Part shown: positions 7,518-12,989 of the stretch, in pieces | Layout: every line of letters begins with the position of its first letter | Position numbering within the stretch: the stretch's first letter is position 1 | DNA from: Merdivivens faecigallinarum | GTDB taxonomy: Bacteria; Bacteroidota; Bacteroidia; Bacteroidales; UBA932 | NCBI GenBank assembly: GCA_017695055.1 | Contig: JADILY010000002.1 | Location: forward strand, 1-14,542 | DNA: 14,542 bases | Direction: 5' to 3' | Made by a program: the position numbers and the translations under genes | The notes under the pieces: generated by a model | The model's input: the letters and a program-made list of their open reading frames with translations, nothing else | The model's database searches: none | Told to the model about the DNA's origin: nothing

Positions 7518-8462
7518 ATGAAAAAGATACTTGTGTTAATCGCGGCTTTGTCCATGGCCGTTGATATGTTCGGACAGGGTGTTACGGACGTTACTACCGA
7601 TGTCAGGACGGCCGGTATGGCCGATGCGTACACGGCAATGTACGGCAAAGGTTTCAGCATTTATACGAACTCGGCGGCGGCCGCACTTTCGGATGATGAT
7701 TTCGCCGTATCTGCAAGCTATGGCATGTGGCAGCCGAAATTGGCAAATATGACAAATTTTGCTGTCGGCGCCTTCTATAAGTTCTCCGACAGGTATACCG
7801 TAGGCTTGGGATTCAGAGGACTGATGCAGCCTTTAGGAAACTATATGGATGAAAACGGCATTATGGTTTCACAGGGTGCGACTTCCACGAAGATGAGTGT
7901 AGAAGCATCTTTCGGCATGCATATAATCAAAGGGTTTGCAGCTGCCGTAAACTTCCATTTCTTCTATGACATGCTTATGCAGGATTCGAACGGAATGGGA
8001 TTCGGAGTCGATGTGGACCTCATGTACAGCCACGAATATTTCAATGTTGCCCTTTCGGCAAAGAATCTCGGTCCGGATATGAGTTATGGTACTGGGATAA
8101 CCCAGCCTCTGCCGATGGAGTTCCGTCTCGGATATTCCGGCGACTACGAGGTCGTGGATGATATTCTGGACATAACCCCAGCCGTGGATGCAAACTGTGT
8201 GATGATATCCAACCAGGGTTCTGCCATTACCCCGGTCATTACGGCTGGAGTAGGTGCTGAATTCGAATTCATAGACATGGTTTCCATAAGGGGCGGATAC
8301 CGTTATTCTGCTAAGGAGGCCTTTATGCCGTCATATGCTACCGTAGGTCTCGGAGTCGAGTTCTTCGGAATAGGCATAGATGCGGCATATTATATAGGTA
8401 CTGGTCTGGCAGGTGACGTATTGACCAATTCGTTCAAAGTAGGATTGAGCTATAAGTTCTGA
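7518..8462 (+). CDS. PorV/PorQ-like outer-membrane beta-barrel protein, probable T9SS component or shuttle
   Basis: A 314-residue protein with signal peptide (basic MKK, hydrophobic core, probable cleavage after MFGQ or nearby). The ATG at 7518 is preferred to an in-frame TTG at 7512. The mature N terminus has the family's VRTAGMADAYTA segment, comparable to the ARSxGMGxAxVA motif of PorV, followed by alternating hydrophobic strands to a terminal Tyr-Lys-Phe, the aromatic end expected for Bam-dependent outer-membrane barrels. PorV in Porphyromonas gingivalis binds the C-terminal domains of T9SS cargo and delivers them to the attachment complex. It is directly downstream of a T9SS-domain protease with no promoter between, so a dedicated carrier for that protease is a fair inference, not proven. 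An intrinsic terminator closes the operon. It could instead be a general OmpP1/FadL- or UPF0164-type barrel. Confidence 0.82.
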   Translation: MKKILVLIAALSMAVDMFGQGVTDVTTDVRTAGMADAYTAMYGKGFSIYTNSAAAALSDDDFAVSASYGMWQPKLANMTNFAVGAFYKFSDRYTVGLGFRGLMQPLGNYMDENGIMVSQGATSTKMSVEASFGMHIIKGFAAAVNFHFFYDMLMQDSNGMGFGVDVDLMYSHEYFNVALSAKNLGPDMSYGTGITQPLPMEFRLGYSGDYEVVDDILDITPAVDANCVMISNQGSAITPVITAGVGAEFEFIDMVSIRGGYRYSAKEAFMPSYATVGLGVEFFGIGIDAAYYIGTGLAGDVLTNSFKVGLSYKF

Positions 8463-8478
8463 CAATTATCCGGTTATA

Positions 8479-8518
8479 GGGAGGCTGCGGGGGTGTTCTT
8501 GCAGCCTCCTCTGTTTTT
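8479..8518 (+). terminator. Intrinsic terminator of the protease-PorV operon
   Basis: A perfect 9-bp stem GGAGGCTGC (8480-8488) pairs with GCAGCCTCC (8501-8509) around a 12-base loop, extendable by one G-U pair, and is followed by CTG and five T residues (8514-8518). It begins 17 bases after the PorV-like stop codon. A GTG that would extend the aldolase frame upstream (8493) lies inside this hairpin loop and is not a start. Confidence 0.9.
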
Positions 8519-8552
8519 ATATGCCGCTGATTTTGATAGAAAAATTACAAAT

Positions 8553-9575
8553 ATGAGAAGTTTCGGTTCCGATAACAATGCTTCCGTACATCCCAAGATA
8601 ATGGAAGCCCTGACTGACGCCAACCGCGACCAGGCCCCAGGATACGGTGACGATGAGTGGACACAGAGGGCCAGCGAATCGGTAAGGTCGTTGTTCGATG
8701 GCGAAGTCCTGCCTTTGTTCGTATATAACGGGACGGGCAGCAACATGGTGGCCCTCCAGCTGATGACACGGTCCTACAATTCGATTCTGTGTGCCGAAAC
8801 GGCGCATATTGCAGTGGACGAATGCAATGCGCCGGGAAAATTCACGGGCAGCATGCTCCGTCCTGTCGATACTCCGGATGGAAAACTTACGCCTGAACTG
8901 TTGCGGCCGTATCTTACCGGCTTCGGTTTCGAGCACCATTCGCAGCCGGGCGCCCTGTATGTTTCCCAATGTACGGAACTCGGTACGGTCTATACTCCCG
9001 AAGAACTTAAGGCTCTTGTGGATTTCGTACACGGTTACGGCCTCAAGGTGCATCTCGACGGGGCGAGGATTGCCAATGCTGCGGCATCCCTCGGTGTTTC
9101 CATAAAGGAAATCTCACAGGACTGCGGAGTGGATACGATGACTTTGGGAGGTACGAAGAACGGACTTATGTTCGGTGAATGCGTAGTGGTTTTCGACAGG
9201 TCCCTTTTCGATGCCGCAAAATACGTGAGGAAGCAGAGCGGCCAGCTTGCGAGCAAGATGCGCTACATCTCGGCCCAGTTCTCGGCCTATCTCGAAAACG
9301 GACTTTGGCTGGAATGCGCGGCCCATGCCAACAGGATGGCGGGAATACTGTACAGGCGGCTGTCCGCCATTCCGGGCATCGTCTTTACCCAGAAAGTCCA
9401 GAGCAACCAGCTTTTCCTTACGATGCCGAAAAAAGTGTCCGAAAAACTGTCGGAGGATTATTTTTTCTATTATTGGAACGAAGCTGTCGGGGAGGTGCGT
9501 TTCGTGACTTCCTTCGATACTGTGGAAAAAGACATAGACAATCTTGTTGCAGCAGTGGAAACCGCGATGAAATAA
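8553..9575 (+). CDS. ltaE: Low-specificity L-threonine aldolase (PLP-dependent)
   Basis: A 340-residue cytoplasmic fold-type I PLP enzyme of the beta-eliminating lyase family that cleaves L-threonine or L-allo-threonine to glycine and acetaldehyde. The N terminus carries the family's FGSDNNASVHP segment. The tetramer-type active site shows NGTGSNM (phosphate-binding loop), ETAHIAVDE (ring-stacking His region), HLDGARIANA with Asp169 holding the pyridine nitrogen, and LGGTKNG with Lys202 as the Schiff-base lysine. Length matches the family. The ATG at 8553 is chosen because the longer frame begins inside the upstream terminator. A weak TGATTTTG box (8528-8535, one mismatch to TAnnTTTG) could be its promoter. 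It appears monocistronic: the next gene has its own promoter box. Function in glycine supply or threonine breakdown is family knowledge. Confidence 0.93.
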   Translation: MRSFGSDNNASVHPKIMEALTDANRDQAPGYGDDEWTQRASESVRSLFDGEVLPLFVYNGTGSNMVALQLMTRSYNSILCAETAHIAVDECNAPGKFTGSMLRPVDTPDGKLTPELLRPYLTGFGFEHHSQPGALYVSQCTELGTVYTPEELKALVDFVHGYGLKVHLDGARIANAAASLGVSIKEISQDCGVDTMTLGGTKNGLMFGECVVVFDRSLFDAAKYVRKQSGQLASKMRYISAQFSAYLENGLWLECAAHANRMAGILYRRLSAIPGIVFTQKVQSNQLFLTMPKKVSEKLSEDYFFYYWNEAVGEVRFVTSFDTVEKDIDNLVAAVETAMK

Positions 9576-9579
9576 ATTG

Positions 9580-9587
9580 TAACTTTG
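9580..9587 (+). promoter_or_regulatory. Bacteroidota -7 box (TAACTTTG) for the kinase-MFS-PAS operon
   Basis: Exact TAnnTTTG match starting 5 bases after the aldolase stop codon and 48 bases before the kinase ATG at 9635. The leader of about 40 bases is too short for a TPP riboswitch and none of its conserved motifs is seen. No convincing -33 element. Confidence 0.5.
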
Positions 9588-9634
9588 CGGGCTTTTGTGT
9601 TTGGATATTTAAAATCGATATAAATCGTTTTGTC

Positions 9635-10498
9635 ATGAGTATAGACAGGATAGCCGGTTCGGATATAATGGGCGATAGCGTGAAAAGGGAAAAGACATAT
9701 CCCAAGGTTTTGGTAATTGCCGGTAGCGAGCCTCTCGGAAGTGCGGGGGTGCAGGCTGATATCAAGTCCATAACCTGTTGCGGCGCATACGCGGCAGGAA
9801 GCATAACCTGCATCGTGAATGAGGATACGACGGCCGTAAAGGATATATATCCCCTTCCTGTGGAACTCGTGATAGGCCAGGCGGATTCCTTCCTTTCCGA
9901 CGTGGGGGCCTGTTCAATAAAAATAGGCATGCTGTTTACCGAGGAGCTGATAACCGGAGTAGCCGGACTTTTGAAAAAATATCCGGGCATACCGGCAGTA
10001 GTGGACCCGGTAATGGTAAACGCCACGGGCCAGAGATTGGTAGAGCTGTCCGCAATAGAGGCATACAGGAATGAACTTTTCCCGTTGGCTACAGTCATTA
10101 CGCCCAACGCCCGTGAAGCCTCCCTGTTGCTCGGACATGAAATCACGCTGGACAGTGCCGAAAAGGACATGGAGGCCCTCTGCGCCTTCGGCTGTTCGGC
10201 CATAGTGAAGTCGGTACGTCCTTGCGGCAGGCAGATAGACCTGTTCATGAAGGCCGGTTCGGAAGGTTATGAAATCATTGAAAAGGAGATGATACGCACC
10301 CCTAACGTAAATGGTACGGGCTGCACTTTCTCTTCATCTATTGCTGCGTATCTTTCCCGGGGCTTTACCTTGGAATCGGCAGTACATAAGGCAGAGGAAT
10401 ATATCGACGGGGCGATAAGGGCCGGTTCGGAATACCTTTTCGGGAAAGGTTTCGGCCCGGTATGCCACAATTACAGGTTTAATACGGAAGCAAAATGA
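9635..10498 (+). CDS. thiD: Divergent ThiD-like kinase (hydroxymethylpyrimidine/phosphomethylpyrimidine kinase family)
   Basis: A 287-residue ribokinase-fold enzyme of the ThiD/PdxK branch. It has VIAGSEPLGSAGVQADIK at residues 27-44, SIKIGML, VVDPVMVNATG, ITPNAREASLL, the anion-hole motif GTGC at 227-230 (Cys230 at the usual catalytic position) and a C-terminal GKGFGPVCH like that of E. coli ThiD. ThiD phosphorylates HMP and HMP-P for thiamine synthesis. Deviations: the usual Asp of GxDxSGGAG is Glu32, the following SGG is LGS, and the usual KGGH is KSVR (192-195). These touch substrate- and phosphate-binding loops, so another pyrimidine or pyridoxal-type substrate is possible. The frame is open upstream into the aldolase gene; the ATG at 9635 is chosen by the promoter box, with 9668 an alternative. 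The gene overlaps the MFS gene by 4 bases (ATGA), implying translational coupling. Confidence 0.82.
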   Translation: MSIDRIAGSDIMGDSVKREKTYPKVLVIAGSEPLGSAGVQADIKSITCCGAYAAGSITCIVNEDTTAVKDIYPLPVELVIGQADSFLSDVGACSIKIGMLFTEELITGVAGLLKKYPGIPAVVDPVMVNATGQRLVELSAIEAYRNELFPLATVITPNAREASLLLGHEITLDSAEKDMEALCAFGCSAIVKSVRPCGRQIDLFMKAGSEGYEIIEKEMIRTPNVNGTGCTFSSSIAAYLSRGFTLESAVHKAEEYIDGAIRAGSEYLFGKGFGPVCHNYRFNTEAK

Positions 10499-11691
10499 AA
10501 GACCGTTTAGTCACTCCGAGTTATTGCTTCATCCTTGCAGCCAATTTCCTGCTCTATTTCGGCTTCTACATACTGATGCCTGTGCTGCCTTTCTATCTGA
10601 CAGAGGTCTTCGGTTTGGGAAAAGGTTCCATAGGGACGATTCTTGCGTGCTATACCGTCGCGGCCCTTTTGGTACGTCCGTTTTCCGGTTATCTTCTTGA
10701 CGCCTTTGCCCGTAAACCACTGTATCTTCTTGCCTTTACGGTCTTTACCTCGGTCTTCGGGCTGTATCTGCTTGCAGGTTCGGTGCTTTTGTTCGTCGCC
10801 CTGAGGATAATCCACGGCCTTTCCTTCGGTATGGTGACGGTGGCCGGAAATACCATTGTGATAGACATAATGCCGTCTTCGAGAAGGGGAGAGGGCATAG
10901 GATATTACGGACTGGCAAACAACATTGCGATGTCCCTCGGCCCTATGACAGGGCTCTTCCTCCACGACTATTATTCGTTTACAGTCATTTTCCTCAGCGC
11001 CCTCGGCTGTTGTCTGGCCGGGCTCGTTATGGCCTCTTTGGTGAAGACCCCGGTAAAACCGCGCATAGAACGGGACAGCCCCATATCCCTTGACAGGTTC
11101 ATCCTTCTCAAAGGCATCCCTGTCGGAATAGACTTGCTGCTGATATCCATCCCCTACGGGATTACTACGACTTACGTGGCCATGTATGCCAAAAGCATAG
11201 GCGTGGTATCCGGAACAGGGCTTTTCTTTACTTTCATGGCCCTCGGTATGGCCGTTTCGAGGATGTTCTCCGGAAGACAGGTGGACCATGGAAAAATAAC
11301 GCAGGTGATTATGGCCGGTATCGGGATTGTAATTTTCTGTTATATAGGCCTTTTCATCTGTGAACCCCTCTTTGCCGTCTCTGAAACACTTGTAAAGATT
11401 ATCCTTTATGGTTCGGCACTTGCCCTCGGCGTGGGCTCCGGCATGATGTTTCCTGCTTTCAATACCATGTTCGTGAATCTGGGCCGCAACGACCAGCGCG
11501 GCACGGCGACCTCCACGTACCTTACTTCATGGGACGTAGGCATCGGAATCGGTCTGGTGACCGGGGGCGTGATAGGAGAGGCCTATTCGTTTTCATACGC
11601 CTATCTGATAGGCGCAGTGCTTTGTATCGTGTCGCTGATAATATTCAAGTTCAGGATAATACCTCATTTTCAGAAAAACAGATTAAGATAA
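10495..11691 (+). CDS. MFS transporter, 12 transmembrane segments
   Basis: A 398-residue major facilitator superfamily inner-membrane carrier. Twelve hydrophobic segments are seen in two blocks of six, separated by a charged loop near residues 180-200 (KTPVKPRIERDSP). A motif A-like segment, GYLLDAFARKPLY, lies between helices 2 and 3, and a proline/glycine-rich region follows RIIHGLSFG in helices 4-5. The start ATG overlaps the kinase stop codon by 4 bases and the PAS gene follows after 5 bases, so all three are one transcript. Substrate cannot be read from sequence. Coupling to a ThiD-like kinase suggests uptake of a kinase substrate (a pyrimidine or vitamin precursor) followed by trapping as the phosphate, or export of a product; this is inference. 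Drug-efflux annotation would be equally unsupported. Confidence 0.9.
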   Translation: MKDRLVTPSYCFILAANFLLYFGFYILMPVLPFYLTEVFGLGKGSIGTILACYTVAALLVRPFSGYLLDAFARKPLYLLAFTVFTSVFGLYLLAGSVLLFVALRIIHGLSFGMVTVAGNTIVIDIMPSSRRGEGIGYYGLANNIAMSLGPMTGLFLHDYYSFTVIFLSALGCCLAGLVMASLVKTPVKPRIERDSPISLDRFILLKGIPVGIDLLLISIPYGITTTYVAMYAKSIGVVSGTGLFFTFMALGMAVSRMFSGRQVDHGKITQVIMAGIGIVIFCYIGLFICEPLFAVSETLVKIILYGSALALGVGSGMMFPAFNTMFVNLGRNDQRGTATSTYLTSWDVGIGIGLVTGGVIGEAYSFSYAYLIGAVLCIVSLIIFKFRIIPHFQKNRLR

Positions 11692-11696
11692 TTGTT

Positions 11697-12029
11697 ATGG
11701 ATTACAGATGGTATGAAGAAATGAATTGCGCCGTTACCGTGTGCGATTCCGAAGGAAAGATAATTTTCATGAATAAAAAATCGAGAGATACCTTCGCAGA
11801 AGGTACCGACAGGCTTATCGGAAGCAATCTGCGGGGCTGCCATTCGGAGCATTCCTGGGCCATAATACGGAAACTTCTTGAAACAGGGGGGACGAATGCC
11901 TACACCATACACAAGAAAGGCGTAAGGAAAATGATTTACCAGACGGCCTGGTTCGAAAACGGCCGGGTCATGGGCCTTGTGGAAATATCCATGGTCATTC
12001 CTGAGGAAATGCCTCATTACGAGAGGTGA
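11697..12029 (+). CDS. Stand-alone PAS-domain protein (110 residues)
   Basis: A small soluble protein made of one PAS domain and nothing else. The core begins AVTVCDSEGKIIFMNKKS (residues 12-29, the PAS A-beta/B-beta hairpin), then a helical stretch, LIGSNLRGCHSEHS (40-53), and a beta sheet with YTIHKKG, KMIYQTAWF and GLVEISMVIPEEMPH. The conserved-looking CHSE and YTI-x-KxG/IYQxxW pattern resembles a family of single-PAS proteins in anaerobes as I recall it; ligand and output are unknown to me. With no enzymatic or DNA-binding domain it must act by partner binding or ligand sensing. The ATG at 11697 is 5 bases after the MFS stop; the open frame upstream lies inside the MFS gene. Its last 35 bases overlap the 3' end of the convergent AraC-family gene. 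Confidence 0.85.
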   Translation: MDYRWYEEMNCAVTVCDSEGKIIFMNKKSRDTFAEGTDRLIGSNLRGCHSEHSWAIIRKLLETGGTNAYTIHKKGVRKMIYQTAWFENGRVMGLVEISMVIPEEMPHYER

Positions 12030-12864
12030 TTTCCGTGGATTTAATGAATTCTTTCGGGGTCTTTCCTGTATGTTTCCGGAAAAACGTCCCGAAATGCGAC
12101 GGGGTGGAGAATGACAGTTCGTATGCTATCTGATATATGGTCATTTTTCCGCTCCGGAGCATTTTCTTGGCTTCGAGCAGGGTGTATTCTTCTATCCATC
12201 TTGTAGCGGTGCGTCCGGTTTCCTTTGCGACAAGGAATGAAAGGTATTTCGGGGTAATGCCCAGTTTTTGTGCGTAGAACGATATTTTCCTGTTGGTTTT
12301 GAAATTGCTTTCGACGTCGGCGAAGAACCTGTTCGTAAGGTAGCGGTTTTTGGAGCCGGCCTTCTTCTCTTCCCTGTTCAGGAAAATGTTGCAGGCTTCG
12401 TAAAACAGGATATTCAGATAGTTCTGCATTATCTGGATTTTGTACGTGTTTTCATCCTCCGACTGGAAACTTTTCAGGTAATGTCCGATGAACCTGCACA
12501 TTATGTATTTTTCATCGGGGATTTTGTAGCAAGGCTCTTCATCGTAGATGCGTTTCAGCGAATATACGTGCTTCAGTTCCTCTATCGGGAGCGAATCCAC
12601 GTGTATATAATAAATGTCTCCTCTGAAATTCTTCGAGGACGAATTCATGCTTATTGTTTTTTCCGGGCCGGCGACGAGGAAGATTTTTTCATAAATGTTG
12701 TAAATCTTAGAGTCCATCTCTATTTCGGCTTCTCCGTTGGTACAGATTATGATGCAGACCCTGTCCGTCCCGATTTTGTACTGTATGCCGTTTCCCGGGT
12801 AGATTCTGGCTGATGGAATACTGCCGATTGTAGGTACTTTGTCCGTGATTATTTTCGTAATCAT
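11995..12864 (-). CDS. AraC/XylS-family transcriptional regulator
   Basis: A 289-residue DNA-binding protein. Residues about 20-90 form a beta-rich cupin-like sensing domain (CIIICTNGEAEIEMDSKIYNI). Residues about 185-285 hold the double helix-turn-helix of the AraC family: first HTH around ISFYAQKLGITPKYLSFLVAKETG, second at about 241-275 with MTIYQIAYELSFSTPSHFGTFFRKHTGKTP, the classic family signature. Start ATG at 12864 is about 24 bases downstream of a TATTTTTG box. The gene is divergent from a surface lipoprotein gene, and the shared intergenic region has a direct repeat of AraC-operator geometry, suggesting control of that lipoprotein and of itself. Its 3' end overlaps the PAS gene, so control of the kinase-MFS-PAS operon is also possible. 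The effector is unknown. Confidence 0.94.
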   Translation of the reverse strand: MITKIITDKVPTIGSIPSARIYPGNGIQYKIGTDRVCIIICTNGEAEIEMDSKIYNIYEKIFLVAGPEKTISMNSSSKNFRGDIYYIHVDSLPIEELKHVYSLKRIYDEEPCYKIPDEKYIMCRFIGHYLKSFQSEDENTYKIQIMQNYLNILFYEACNIFLNREEKKAGSKNRYLTNRFFADVESNFKTNRKISFYAQKLGITPKYLSFLVAKETGRTATRWIEEYTLLEAKKMLRSGKMTIYQIAYELSFSTPSHFGTFFRKHTGKTPKEFIKSTEITSRNEAFPQE

Positions 12865-12887
12865 CCTCGTTTTCCGTTATTTTTCTG

Positions 12888-12895
12888 CAAAAATA
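12888..12895 (-). promoter_or_regulatory. Bacteroidota -7 box (TATTTTTG) for the AraC-family gene
   Basis: Exact TAnnTTTG match on the minus strand, about 24 bases upstream of the regulator's ATG. The place where a -33 element would lie (about 12915-12920) is inside the first direct repeat, which fits autoregulation. Confidence 0.55.
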
Positions 12896-12901
12896 AGAAA
12901 A

Positions 12902-12940
12902 TTGTGATATTTTATGCGGTTTTTATGATATTACGGGCGG
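12902..12940. promoter_or_regulatory. Two direct repeats of TT-N-TGATATT-N4-GCGG, 21 bp apart; candidate AraC-type operator
   Basis: Copy 1 (12902-12919) and copy 2 (12923-12940) share TT, TGATATT and GCGG with identical internal spacing: 13 of 18 positions match. The 21-bp period is two helical turns, as between the araI1 and araI2 half-sites bound by E. coli AraC. The pair lies between the AraC-family gene and the divergent lipoprotein gene, covering the -33 region of both predicted promoters. The repeat is seen directly; the binding protein is inferred. Confidence 0.6.
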
Positions 12941-12951
12941 AATAATTGCAG

Positions 12952-12959
12952 TTTCTTTG
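12952..12959 (+). promoter_or_regulatory. Weak -7 box (TTTCTTTG) for the DUF4988/PCMD lipoprotein gene
   Basis: Seven of eight matches to TAnnTTTG, 30 bases upstream of the ATG at 12990 and 11 bases after the second direct repeat. No -33 TTTG is visible; the repeat sits there instead, as expected for an activator-dependent promoter. A T-rich TATTTTTTTG closer to the ATG is too near to serve. Confidence 0.35.
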
Positions 12960-12989
12960 CAGTCTTGAAATTTAATTTATTTTTTTGCT

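Noticed and set aside
8493..8552. GTG start for the aldolase, adding 20 residues
   Set aside because: The GTG is in the loop of the intrinsic terminator, and the added residues do not belong to the aldolase family; the family N terminus begins at the ATG at 8553.
9179..9634. Upstream extension of the ThiD-like frame
   Set aside because: It lies inside the threonine aldolase gene in another frame. The kinase family start and the promoter box at 9580 place the true start near 9635.
9576..9634. Possible TPP riboswitch ahead of the ThiD-like gene
   Set aside because: The leader after the promoter box is about 40 bases, too short, and no CTGAGA or ACCTGA-type conserved segments are present.
11529..11696. 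Upstream extension of the PAS-protein frame
   Set aside because: It overlaps the 3' end of the MFS gene in a different frame and encodes an Arg-rich stretch; the PAS fold begins just after the ATG at 11697.
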